Below, in pieces: positions 19,416 to 27,667 of a stretch of DNA of 64,000 bases. This stretch comes from Myxococcales bacterium 68-20. Lineage in GTDB: Bacteria > Myxococcota_A > Polyangia > Polyangiales > Polyangiaceae. The translations under genes were made by a program, and so were the position numbers. The notes beneath the pieces were generated by a model. The model saw only the letters and a program-made list of their open reading frames with translations. It ran no database searches and had not been told where the DNA came from. Position 1 is the first letter of the stretch. Each line of letters opens with the position of its first letter. The DNA lies in NCBI GenBank assembly GCA_001899635.1, contig MKVQ01000049.1, forward strand, positions 268,517-332,516, written 5' to 3'.

Positions 19416-20947
19416 CGGACTCGGCGCTCGGCAAGCCGAACGGTACGGCGATCGCGTTCTTCTTCGTGTTCATCGTCGCGACGCTCGCGATCACGGGGTG
19501 GGCCGCGCGGAGGACGAAGACGACGAGCGAGTTCTTCACCGCCGGCTCGAAGGTCACCGGCTTCCAGAACGGTCTCGCCCTTGCGGGCGACTTCATGAGC
19601 GCCGCGAGCTTCCTCGGCATCGCCGGTCTCGTCGCGAGCTCGGGCTTCGATGGCTTGATCTACTCGGTGGGCTGGCTCGTGGGTTGGCCCGTGGTGACGT
19701 TCCTGGTCGCCGAGCCCCTCCGGAACCTCGGCAAGTACACGTTCGCCGACGTCGTCGCCTACCGCATGCGTCAGACGCCCGTGCGCATCGCCTCCGCAGT
19801 CGGTGGCCTCACGGTCGTCTCGTTCTATCTCATCGCCCAGATGGTCGGCGCGGGCAGCCTCGTGACCCTCCTCTTCGGTCTCCCGTACGAGGTCGCGGTC
19901 GTGGTCGTCGGCATCGTGATGCTCGTCTACGTGCTCTTCGGCGGGATGATCGCGACGACGTGGGTGCAGATCGTGAAGGCGATCCTCCTGCTCGGCGGGG
20001 CCTCCGCGCTCGCCGTCATCGTGCTCGCGAAGTTCGAGATGAGCCCGCTCCGCCTGTTCGCGGCCGCCGCCGAGAAGTACGGGCCGGAGGTGCTCGCGCC
20101 CGGCAAGCTCGTGTCGAAGCCGCTCGACACCGTGTCGCTCGGGCTCGCGCTCATGTTCGGCACCTCCGGGCTGCCGCACATCCTGATGCGCTTCTATACC
20201 GTGCCGAACGCGCGGGCCGCTCGGAGCAGCGTGCTCTACGCGACCGGTTTCATCGGCTTGTTCTACCTGATCACCTTCATCCTCGGGTTCGGCGCGGCGG
20301 TGCTCGTCGGTCGGGATCCGATCAAGGCGATCGACAAGGGGGGCAACATGGCTGCGCCGCTCCTCGCGGAGGTCGTCGGTGGAACGGCCTTCCTCGGCTT
20401 CATCTCCGCGGTCGCGTTCGCCACGATCCTCGCCGTCGTCGCCGGGCTCACGCTCTCCGGTGCCGCTGCCCTCTCGCACGATCTCTGGGGCCACGTGGTG
20501 AAGCGCGGCAAGGCCGACGAGCGCGAGCAGCTCGCGGTCGCGCGCGTCGCGACGGTGCTCCTCGCGGTGCTCGCGATCGGTCTCGGCATCGTGTTCAAGG
20601 GGCAGAACGTCGCCTTCATGGTCGGCCTCGCGTTCGCGATCGCCGCCAGCGCGAACTTCCCCGCGCTGCTCCTCTCGATGATCTGGCGCCGCTTCACGAC
20701 GATGGGCGCCGTGGCGAGCATGGCGACGGGTACGCTCTCGGCGATCGCGCTTATCGCGCTCTCGCCGACCATCCAGGTCGACATCCTCGGGCATGCGTCG
20801 GCGCCGTTCCCGCTCAAGAACCCGGCCATCGTGACGATGACGCTCGCGTTCGTGGTCGGCATCGTCGTCTCCCTCGTCCGCCCGGAGCCCGATGCCGAGA
20901 AGAAGTTCGCCAGCGTCGCGAGGCGCATGCATCTCGGCCCGGAGTGA
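19412..20947 (+). CDS. Sodium:solute symporter, ActP-like (acetate/monocarboxylate)
   Basis: The 511-residue inner-membrane carrier of the SSS family has about 13 predicted helices. Family signatures are visible: [36 protein letters not shown] near residues 37-75, [10 protein letters not shown], and [15 protein letters not shown]. These match ActP (acetate/glycolate) rather than proline or pantothenate carriers, and the paired DUF485 gene strengthens this. Substrate is inferred; acetate or a short monocarboxylate fits. The gene overlaps the DUF485 gene, so the two are translationally coupled. Confidence 0.9.
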   Translation: MTDSALGKPNGTAIAFFFVFIVATLAITGWAARRTKTTSEFFTAGSKVTGFQNGLALAGDFMSAASFLGIAGLVASSGFDGLIYSVGWLVGWPVVTFLVAEPLRNLGKYTFADVVAYRMRQTPVRIASAVGGLTVVSFYLIAQMVGAGSLVTLLFGLPYEVAVVVVGIVMLVYVLFGGMIATTWVQIVKAILLLGGASALAVIVLAKFEMSPLRLFAAAAEKYGPEVLAPGKLVSKPLDTVSLGLALMFGTSGLPHILMRFYTVPNARAARSSVLYATGFIGLFYLITFILGFGAAVLVGRDPIKAIDKGGNMAAPLLAEVVGGTAFLGFISAVAFATILAVVAGLTLSGAAALSHDLWGHVVKRGKADEREQLAVARVATVLLAVLAIGLGIVFKGQNVAFMVGLAFAIAASANFPALLLSMIWRRFTTMGAVASMATGTLSAIALIALSPTIQVDILGHASAPFPLKNPAIVTMTLAFVVGIVVSLVRPEPDAEKKFASVARRMHLGPE

Positions 20948-21057
20948 GCTCCGCTCGTCCGGTCCGGTCCCGTCCCCGGGCAGGCTCGTCGCTCGAGCTC
21001 ACCTCGCGGCGCCTCGCCCCTTGCCTAAGAGCCGCTGCAGCGGTCTCATGGGGAGCC

Positions 21058-21312
21058 ATGTTGCCCGTTCGCGTGACTGTCACCGTGGGACGAAAGGTGG
21101 TCGCACTCGACGACGTCCGAGACGCCCGCGTGGCGACGGCGCTTCGTCAGGCGGCACGTGACGTGGGGACGAGGCTCGCGACGGCGAAGTGCCCGGCGCA
21201 CGGCAAGGGCCCGACGGACGTGAGGCTCCACTTCGACGCCTCGGGCGCGGGTGACCTCAAGTACGAGTCGTGCTGCGAGAAGCTCGGCGAGACGATCGCG
21301 AAGCTCGTCTGA
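21058..21312 (+). CDS. Small Cys/His protein of unknown function
   Basis: The 84-residue protein has KCPAHGKGP (CxxH) in the middle and ESCCEKLGETIAKLV at the end. Small proteins with a CP-x-H and a terminal Cys-Cys pair occur widely as uncharacterised proteins; metal binding is possible but not shown. The ATG at 21058 follows GGGGAG very closely (spacing about 3), and the only upstream extension in frame runs through the transporter gene. Confidence 0.6.
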   Translation: MLPVRVTVTVGRKVVALDDVRDARVATALRQAARDVGTRLATAKCPAHGKGPTDVRLHFDASGAGDLKYESCCEKLGETIAKLV

Positions 21313-21364
21313 TTCGCCGCCGCCGCGCCGCAGCCGCGTCGCGTTTCTGGTCGCCTCTCGGCCC

Positions 21365-22126
21365 TCAGGGCTCGTAGTAGAGACGCAGCTCCCGGAGCAG
21401 GCCGCTGTCGCCGCGCACGAACGACATGGCGGTCGACTCGGCGTCGTCCCCGAACGGCCGCTGCCGTGTCAGCACCGTCTCGATGCAGCAGGTGCGCCCG
21501 TCGTCCGCGACACCGGCCGGCACGAGCGCGAGACGCCCACCGAGGCCCGCGAGGAACGAGGCCATCGAGCCGTCGCGCTTCGAGTGTGCCTTCCCGTTCG
21601 GATCGACGAGCCGCGACGACTCTTCGAACGCGGCGAGGACCCGCTCGACGGCGCCCTTGCGGAACGCCTCGAGGACGTGGGCGACGATCTGGGGGACGGG
21701 CACATCCCGTTCGCTGCCCCGGAGCGGAGGTCGTGGAGCTCGCGGCGCCGCTCCCGTCGCGTAGTAGACGCGGAGCTCGATCTCGCGAAGGCGCCGCCGC
21801 TCGGCGACGACGGCGATCGGGATCTCGGAGGGCCGTGCGCCTGAGCTCATGACGAGGACGCCTTCGGAGACGTCGCGATCCACGCCGGTCGCGGACGCGA
21901 CATGCCGATAGGTCGCCTGCTGCTCTCCGAAGCGGGTCGCCAGCTTCTCGAGCAAGGGATCGATCGACGACAGCGTCGAGGCGCGACCGAAGAGAGGATC
22001 GTCGATCGTCGCTCGGTTGCCGAGGCGCCGCGACAATGCGTGCAGTGAGCCCGTGACGAGCGCCGGTACGTAGACGTCTGCGAGACGCCCCTTCAGCGTG
22101 CTAGCCGTTCCCCGATCTTCGGCCAT
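21365..22126 (-). CDS. Tandem NTF2/SnoaL-like domain protein
   Basis: The 253-residue soluble protein without a signal appears to hold two related alpha+beta cone domains. The first (about 15-125) ends LREIELRVYYAT; the second (about 145-253) ends LRELRLYYEP, the typical last strand of SnoaL-like folds. Helical stretches such as VLEAFRKGAVERVLAAF precede the second. NTF2-like folds serve as enzymes or binding domains, so function stays open. The start ATG at 22126 was chosen because the frame upstream runs antisense through the HMG-CoA lyase gene. Confidence 0.7.
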   Translation of the reverse strand: MAEDRGTASTLKGRLADVYVPALVTGSLHALSRRLGNRATIDDPLFGRASTLSSIDPLLEKLATRFGEQQATYRHVASATGVDRDVSEGVLVMSSGARPSEIPIAVVAERRRLREIELRVYYATGAAPRAPRPPLRGSERDVPVPQIVAHVLEAFRKGAVERVLAAFEESSRLVDPNGKAHSKRDGSMASFLAGLGGRLALVPAGVADDGRTCCIETVLTRQRPFGDDAESTAMSFVRGDSGLLRELRLYYEP

Positions 22127-22282
22127 GGCGGCGGAATACTTGCACGGATGACGGCCCTGCTCCACCTCCGGGGCAAGAGCGGGGATTTCGTGTTCATCGA
22201 GCTCTCCGTCGTCGTGGGGCGCGGCGAGCGACGAGCCTTGCGTTTGTCGTGCCGCGGTACGAAAGAAGGAGAAGAGACCACC

Positions 22283-23233
22283 ATGACCAGCGCGAGCCCT
22301 GATCTCTTCCAGCAAGTGCCCGACGCCGTGAGCGTCTACGAAGTGTCCCTGCGCGATGGCCTGCAGAACGAGAACGCGACCGTGCCGCTCTCCGGCAAGC
22401 TCCGCCTCGTGGACGCGCTGGTCGCTTCGGGCCTGCGCCGGATCGAGATCACGAGCTTCGTCTCGCCTCGGTGGATCCCGCAGCTCGCGGACGCGGACGA
22501 GCTCGCGAAGCTCGTGACGACGTCGCGCGCGCCTTCGTCGCCCGGCGTCGAGTTCACCGCACTCTGCCCGAATGCGCGCGGCCTCGAGCGCGCGAAGCAG
22601 GCAGGCATGAAGGAGATCGCCGTCTTCATGAGCGCGAGCGAGACGCACAACAAGAAGAACATCAACAAGACGATCGCCGAGACGATCACGGCGTTCGAGT
22701 CGACGATCGGCCCGGCGCGCGAGGCGGGCATCCGCGTCCGTGGCTACGTGTCGACCGTCTGGGGATGTCCGTACGAAGGCGACGTCGCTCCGGCGACGTC
22801 GATCGCCATCGCGCGGAAGCTCCACGAGATGGGCTGTTATCAGGTATCGCTCGGCGACACGATCGGCGCCGGCACGCCTCGCCAGACGCGCGAAGTGGTG
22901 GAGCGGGCGCTCGACGCACTGCCGGTCGACGCCATCGCGATGCACATGCACGACACGCGCGGGACCGCTCTCGCGAACGTCGTGGTCGGCCTCGAGCTCG
23001 GCATTCGCAACTTCGACGCCTCGGTCGGCGGGCTCGGCGGATGTCCGTACGCGCCCGGGGCCGCCGGAAACGTCGCCACGGAGGACCTCGTCTACATGCT
23101 CGAAGGGATGGGCGTCCGCACCGGCGTCGATCTCGAGCGTCTGGTCGAGGCGGCGCGCGCCGCCGAGAGCATCGTGGGTCGACCGCTCCCCGGAAAGGTC
23201 CACCGCGCAGGCATCCGAAGCCTTCGCGCGTGA
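22283..23233 (+). CDS. Hydroxymethylglutaryl-CoA lyase
   Basis: The enzyme cleaves HMG-CoA to acetyl-CoA and acetoacetate, the last step of leucine degradation. The protein has 316 residues from ATG 22283 (AGGAGAAGAG upstream); an in-frame extension back to 22148 looks non-coding. TIM-barrel motifs: SLRDGLQNE (metal Asp and catalytic Arg), the metal-binding HMHDTRG, and the signature GGLGGCPYAPGAAGN with the catalytic Cys. The family also includes methylthioalkylmalate-type relatives, but the GGCPYAPGA loop favours HMG-CoA lyase. No other leucine genes adjoin it; the acyl-CoA genes at 48-53 kb may share the pathway. Confidence 0.93.
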   Translation: MTSASPDLFQQVPDAVSVYEVSLRDGLQNENATVPLSGKLRLVDALVASGLRRIEITSFVSPRWIPQLADADELAKLVTTSRAPSSPGVEFTALCPNARGLERAKQAGMKEIAVFMSASETHNKKNINKTIAETITAFESTIGPAREAGIRVRGYVSTVWGCPYEGDVAPATSIAIARKLHEMGCYQVSLGDTIGAGTPRQTREVVERALDALPVDAIAMHMHDTRGTALANVVVGLELGIRNFDASVGGLGGCPYAPGAAGNVATEDLVYMLEGMGVRTGVDLERLVEAARAAESIVGRPLPGKVHRAGIRSLRA

Positions 23234-23619
23234 GGCGCCGCTCGTCGAGACTTCGTCCCGACGGGTCGCGACGAAAGGGCTCGCTCGGCCCGCACACTGT
23301 GGACTTTTGAAACACCCGAGCTCGTCGGATCGGGCTGTCTTGATCCGCTGGGGGCGTCACACGCTCCGCCAGAGGTCCTTGCGCTTTGCAAGTACGTCGG
23401 CGTTTCTTTCGAACTTGAAAGAAGGCGAGGGCGCAGAGTGCGGTTTTTCCGCATCTTCACGCATGGCACGAAACTCGCTTTTCAGGCGGGCGGTACCGCG
23501 TTGAGGCTTCCCCCCCCGAGCCGGGACGCGGTGCCATTCTTTTTCTGCCTGATGCGCTGCCGGCACCGCCCGGCAATGGCCAGTGCACCCCAAACCCAGC
23601 GTGCGTCGCGGTCCGGCGC
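23234..23619. other. 386-base intergenic region with a series of small hairpins
   Basis: No credible coding frame is seen. Four short perfect stems occur in a row: CTTGC/GCAAG (23378-23392), TTCTTTC/GAAAGAA (23404-23423), TGCGG/CCGCA around five T (23439-23453), and TGCCGG/CCGGCA (23558-23575). The region also contains runs of C and T and is less GC-rich than the genes. It could hold a terminator for the lyase gene, a promoter, or a small RNA; none is proven. Confidence 0.4.
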
Positions 23620-24288
23620 ATGCGAGAGTCGCCCGCGATGGCGCCTCGTCGTCCCAATCTTTCGCGGCCGCTGTGCTGCGCGGTCTTCTTCCTGTCCGGC
23701 CTCGTGGCCGTGACGGGATGCAACCGAACCCCGCCGGAGCCGGCGCCGTCGGTTCAGGCGGACACTTCGCCACGCACGACGGAGGCGAAGGCGCGGCCGA
23801 CCACCGCCCCGTCCCGATGCATCGCCGAGCTGCCTGCGGCGGCCCCCAAGATCCCGCCGCCCGCCGACCCGGCCGCGTGTCCGCCGGATCCCGAGCCCGA
23901 TCGGAAGCTGCCGCTCGCCGAGGTCTCGTTTCCCGACGCCCCCAACGCGCCGCGCATCGAGGTGGAGCTCGCGAAGACCCCACCCGATGTCGAGCGCGGG
24001 CTCATGTTCCGCCGCTCGATGGCGGACGATCGCGGGATGCTCTTCAAGCTCGATGGCCGCCGCGAGCACACGTTCTGGATGCACAATACATGCATCGCGC
24101 TCGACATGCTCTTCATCGACGACGACGGCGTCATCGTCGGCATCGTCGAGGGAGCAGCTCCGCTCACGGATACGACCCGGAGCGTGGGGTGTCCGTCGGT
24201 CTTCGTGCTCGAGGTGAACGGCGGATGGGCGCGGAAGCGCGGCGTCGCGCCGGGCCAGAAGATCACCATCCCGTTCGCCGCGCGCTGA
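23620..24288 (+). CDS. DUF192 family lipoprotein
   Basis: The 222-residue protein has a lipoprotein signal (GLVAVTGC, Cys 34 if the first ATG is used; MAPRRPN at residue 7 is the other start), a Pro/Ala linker, and a DUF192 domain at about 105-220. Typical motifs: DVERGLMFRRSMADDRGMLF, HTFWMHNTCIALDMLFID and FVLEVNGGWARKRGV. DUF192 proteins are secreted or periplasmic with unknown biochemical role. The cyclophilin lipoprotein gene follows 52 bases later and may be co-transcribed. Confidence 0.9.
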   Translation: MRESPAMAPRRPNLSRPLCCAVFFLSGLVAVTGCNRTPPEPAPSVQADTSPRTTEAKARPTTAPSRCIAELPAAAPKIPPPADPAACPPDPEPDRKLPLAEVSFPDAPNAPRIEVELAKTPPDVERGLMFRRSMADDRGMLFKLDGRREHTFWMHNTCIALDMLFIDDDGVIVGIVEGAAPLTDTTRSVGCPSVFVLEVNGGWARKRGVAPGQKITIPFAAR

Positions 24289-24308
24289 CCGCGCTGACCG
24301 CGCTGACC
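24282..24308 (+). repeat. Three tandem GCGCTGACC repeats over a stop codon
   Basis: The nonamer GCGCTGACC is repeated at 24282, 24291 and 24300. The first copy supplies the DUF192 gene stop; because the unit is 9 bases, each later copy gives another in-frame TGA. It probably arose by slippage. Confidence 0.9.
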
Positions 24309-24340
24309 TCGCTGCAATGGGCGTGGTAAAAGAGCGTGCC

Positions 24341-25114
24341 ATGACGCTCCGACCTGCCATTGCGGCCATGCTCCTGTTCACCGTCGCTGCCTGCAAGGGC
24401 TCGCCGCCGGAGCTCGAGCCCGAGCCGAAGAAGGGTGAGCCCACGAAGACTGCAGAGCCGCTGGGGACCGCGCCGAGCGCGGGCGGCGGTGGCGCGTCGT
24501 CCTCGGGGGGCGCGCGGCCCACCGGCGCGACCGGAGGCGATCCGCTCAAGGGAGCGTACTCGCTCGCCGACGCGACCAAGGACCTCAAGGGGGCCGGCCC
24601 GATCGTCGCGAAGATCGAGACGAACAAGGGCACGCTCCAGTGCAAGCTCTTCGACGACAAGGCGCCCGTCACGGTGGCGAACTTCGTCGGCCTCGCGACC
24701 GGCAAGCGCGCTTGGAAAGACCCGAAGAGCGGCGAGTGGGTGAACAAGCCCGCGTACGACGGCACGACGTTCCACCGGATCATCAAGGGCTTCATGATCC
24801 AGGGCGGCGACCCCAAGGGGAACGGCAGCGGCGAGCCGGGCTACGTCATCAAGGACGAGGTCTGGGAGGGGGCGAAGCACGACAAGGCCGGCCTCCTCTG
24901 CATGGCGAACCGCGGACCGAACACCAACGGAGCGCAGTTCTTCATCACCGACGCGGCCGCGCCGCATCTCGACGGCGGCTACACCATCTTCGGCGAGTGC
25001 GCGCCGCTCGAGGTCGTCCACGACATCGCGGGCGTCAGCGTCGTCGGCGAGCGCCCCGCGCAGCCGGTGACGATCAAGTCGGTCACCATCAGCCGCGACG
25101 AGAAGAAGAAGTAG
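24341..25114 (+). CDS. Cyclophilin-type peptidyl-prolyl isomerase, lipoprotein
   Basis: This is a predicted periplasmic foldase. The start ATG 24341 gives 257 residues with a lipoprotein signal (LLFTVAAC); an upstream in-frame ATG at 24317 is less likely. A Gly/Ser/Pro linker (about 20-75) leads to the cyclophilin domain (about 85-250): TFHRIIKGFMIQGGDPKGNGSG holds the catalytic Arg and the FMIQGGD motif, and GLLCMANRGPNTNGAQFFIT the substrate groove. The domain is complete. Membrane-anchored cyclophilins are common in bacteria with many outer-membrane proteins. Confidence 0.93.
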   Translation: MTLRPAIAAMLLFTVAACKGSPPELEPEPKKGEPTKTAEPLGTAPSAGGGGASSSGGARPTGATGGDPLKGAYSLADATKDLKGAGPIVAKIETNKGTLQCKLFDDKAPVTVANFVGLATGKRAWKDPKSGEWVNKPAYDGTTFHRIIKGFMIQGGDPKGNGSGEPGYVIKDEVWEGAKHDKAGLLCMANRGPNTNGAQFFITDAAAPHLDGGYTIFGECAPLEVVHDIAGVSVVGERPAQPVTIKSVTISRDEKKK

Positions 25115-25164
25115 CACCCGGCCGACGGCATCGCGGCCGACGCCATTCCGGCCGACGCTCGGAG

Positions 25165-25250
25165 CAGAGCGAGAGCGAGAGCGAGTCAACAGGGAGGCGG
25201 GGAGGATCAAATGACCCCCCCCGCCTCCCTGTTTCTGTCCTCTCGCTCTG
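25165..25250. terminator. Nested long hairpin between convergent genes
   Basis: An inner perfect 15-bp stem, AACAGGGAGGCGGGG (25188-25202) with its complement (25219-25233), is enclosed by an outer 11-bp stem, CAGAGCGAGAG (25165-25175) with CTCTCGCTCTG (25240-25250). It lies between the cyclophilin gene and argS, which converge, so it likely works for both strands. Four copies of GGCCGACG flank it. Confidence 0.75.
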
Positions 25251-25347
25251 CCTCCCGGCCGACGCTCGCTCGGAGGGGAGCCACCGCGAGTCGCCTCTTG
25301 CCGGCGCCGCGCGTCAGCTTCGCGAGCGCCGGCGAGCGTGACGCGCG

Positions 25348-27084
25348 TTACATCACCTCGGGAGCCTCGATGCCGAGCAGGTCGAGGCCTCGCGCGAGGA
25401 CCTTGCTCGAGACCTCGCAGAGCGCGAGTCGGGAGGCGCGCGTCGCGTCGTCCTCGGCCTTGAGCACCGGACAGTTCTCGAGGAACGCGGTCGTGACGGT
25501 CGCGAGGTCGAACAGATAGGTGCAGAGCCGGTGCGGCTGGAGGGAGTCCGCGACGCTGGCGACGACATCTCCGAACCCGAGGAGGGCGAGGGCGAGCGCG
25601 CGCTCCTCCGGCGCGTGGACCGCGATGGTCGCCCCCGCCACCGTGCCGCCCGCCTTGCGGAGGATCGAGCGCGTGCGGGCGTGCGCGAACTGGAGGTAGG
25701 GCGCCGTGTTGCCGTCGAACGCGAGCATCCGGTTCCAGTCGAAGACGTAGTCCTTCACCCGATCGCTCGACAGGTCGACGTACTTCAGCGCCCCGATGCC
25801 GATCATCCGAGCGACGTCACGCCGGGCCGTCTCGTCGAGGTGCGCAGGATTCTTCTCCTCGATGATCGCGAGTGCGCGCGTGATCGCCTCGTCGAGCAGA
25901 TCGGCGAGCTTCACCGTCCCGCCTTCGCGCGTCTTGAACATCTTCTTGTCGGGCCCGAGGATCGAGCCGAACGCGACGTGGGTTGCGCGCGCGGAGGAGG
26001 GGAGCCACCCCGCCATCGCCGCCACCGCGAAGACCATCGTGAGGTGCTGCTGCTGCGGAGCGCCGACGACGTAGAGGACGCGGCTGGCGCCGAGCGTCTC
26101 GGTGCGGTGCCGGACGGCCGCGAGGTCGGTCGCGGCGTAGCCGTAGCCGCCGTCCTTCTTGCGGACGATGAGCGGGAGCGGGTTGCCTTCCTTGCTCGTG
26201 AAGCCGGGCGGGAAGACGCAGTCGGCGCCGTCGCTCTCCTGGAGGAGACCCTTGTCGCGGAGCGCGTCGGTGACCGGGCCGAGCTTCGGGTTGTAGAAGC
26301 TCTCACTGCAGATGTCGGCGCTCGTCAGCTTGACCCCGAGGCGCTCGTAGATCTGCCCGAAGTAGCTCGTCGAGAGATCGACCAGCTGGCGCCAGAGCTC
26401 GAGCGTCTTCGCGTCGCCGCTCTGCAAGAGGACGACGCGCTTGCGCGAGCGATCGGCGAAGGCCGCGTCGCCGTCGAACTTCGCGCGCGCCTCGCGATAG
26501 AAGGTGTCGAGGTCGCGGATCGAGAGCGAGGCGGCCTCGCTGCCCGACGTGGCCGACGTGTCGAGCAGGTGCTCGATCAACATCCCGAACGGCGTTCCCC
26601 AGTCGCCGAGGTGGTTCTGCCGGATGACGCGGTGGCCGAGGTGCTCGAGCACGCGGGCGAGCGAGTCGCCGATGAGCGTGCTCCGTACGTGACCGACGTG
26701 CATCTCCTTGGCGACGTTGGGAGACGAGTAGTCGATCACCACCGTCTCCGGCGTCTCGGCCGGGACGCCGAGACGAGCATCGGCTGCGGCGCTGTCCAGC
26801 TCTCGCGAGAGCCAGGCATCGGTGAGGGTGAGGTTCACGAAGCCCGGTCCGGCGATCTCGATCTTGTCGGCGAGCCCGGCGAGGTCGAGCTTCGCGACGA
26901 GCGCCTCCGCGATCTCCCGCGGCGGGCGGCCGAGCTTGCGTCCGAGGCCGAGGGCGACGTCGGCCTGGAAGTCGGCGCGGTTCGAGCGGCGGAGCACCGG
27001 TGGCGTGCCGGCGTGTTCCTCGCCGAAGGCGGCGACGATGGCCTTGTCGAACCTCGAAGTCAGCGTGTCGAGCAACGTACTCAC
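25348..27084 (-). CDS. argS: Arginyl-tRNA synthetase
   Basis: This class I synthetase charges tRNA-Arg. It has 578 residues from GTG 27084, which follows the stop of the upstream gene by 4 bases; an upstream in-frame start would overlap that gene by about 35 bases. Motifs: the N-terminal Add1-like domain, HIGH variant SSPNVAKEMHVGHVRSTLIGD, and the KMSK-region variant GPDKKMFKTREGGTV, as in ArgRS enzymes lacking a canonical KMSKS. The C-terminal anticodon-binding DALR-type domain ends LARGLDLLGIEAPEVM. The gene is complete. Confidence 0.96.
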   Translation of the reverse strand: MSTLLDTLTSRFDKAIVAAFGEEHAGTPPVLRRSNRADFQADVALGLGRKLGRPPREIAEALVAKLDLAGLADKIEIAGPGFVNLTLTDAWLSRELDSAAADARLGVPAETPETVVIDYSSPNVAKEMHVGHVRSTLIGDSLARVLEHLGHRVIRQNHLGDWGTPFGMLIEHLLDTSATSGSEAASLSIRDLDTFYREARAKFDGDAAFADRSRKRVVLLQSGDAKTLELWRQLVDLSTSYFGQIYERLGVKLTSADICSESFYNPKLGPVTDALRDKGLLQESDGADCVFPPGFTSKEGNPLPLIVRKKDGGYGYAATDLAAVRHRTETLGASRVLYVVGAPQQQHLTMVFAVAAMAGWLPSSARATHVAFGSILGPDKKMFKTREGGTVKLADLLDEAITRALAIIEEKNPAHLDETARRDVARMIGIGALKYVDLSSDRVKDYVFDWNRMLAFDGNTAPYLQFAHARTRSILRKAGGTVAGATIAVHAPEERALALALLGFGDVVASVADSLQPHRLCTYLFDLATVTTAFLENCPVLKAEDDATRASRLALCEVSSKVLARGLDLLGIEAPEVM

Positions 27085-27088
27085 GATG

Positions 27089-27667
27089 TCAATGTCCGTA
27101 GTGACCGGTGAGCACGCCCTCACCGATGATGTGGCCGTCGATGGCTTCGTCGATCTGCCGAAGCGGCGCGGCCTCGGGCAGGTTCAGGACCGTGTCGAGA
27201 GCGACGACGCGGTAGCGATAGCGGTGCGCCTCGCCCTTGGGCGGGCAGGGGCCGGAGTAGTGCGCGACCTGGAGGTCGTTGAGGCCGAAGCGTGCGGCCT
27301 CACCGGCGCCGGTGAGCTCGGTTCCCGACGCGAGCTTGCGAACGTCGGGCGAGACGTCGAACGCGACCATGTGCGTGAACGTGCCGTCGGAGGAGTCGGG
27401 GTCCTCGACGAAGAGGACGAGCGACTTGGTGTTCTCCGGCGGCGAGCTGAGCACGAGCTCGGGCATCAGATCCTTGCCGTCGCAGGTGTGGTCGACGGGG
27501 ATGCGCGAGCCCTCCGTGAACGCCGGGCTCGTCACCGTGATCGATGCGAGCCGCACGCCGGGGGCCATGCGCGGGACGATGCGAGGCTTTCCGCATGCGA
27601 GCGCGGAGAGCAGCGCGAGCGGGACGCAGGCGAAGAGCGCGGGCTTGTTCGAACGCATGAGCAGCAT
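27089..27667 (-). CDS. PEBP (YbhB/YbcL) family lipoprotein
   Basis: The 192-residue protein has a lipoprotein signal (MLLMRSNKPALFACVPLALLSALAC) and a complete phosphatidylethanolamine-binding fold: DHTCDGKDLMPELVLSSPP, LVLFVEDPDSSDGTFTHMVAFDV and HRYRYRVVALDTVLNLPE. Bacterial members bind small ligands of unknown nature. The start at 27667 overlaps the upstream stop by one base (TGATG), suggesting coupled translation; MRSNKP at 27658 is the alternative. argS follows after 4 bases, so the three genes form one unit. Confidence 0.9.
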   Translation of the reverse strand: MLLMRSNKPALFACVPLALLSALACGKPRIVPRMAPGVRLASITVTSPAFTEGSRIPVDHTCDGKDLMPELVLSSPPENTKSLVLFVEDPDSSDGTFTHMVAFDVSPDVRKLASGTELTGAGEAARFGLNDLQVAHYSGPCPPKGEAHRYRYRVVALDTVLNLPEAAPLRQIDEAIDGHIIGEGVLTGHYGH

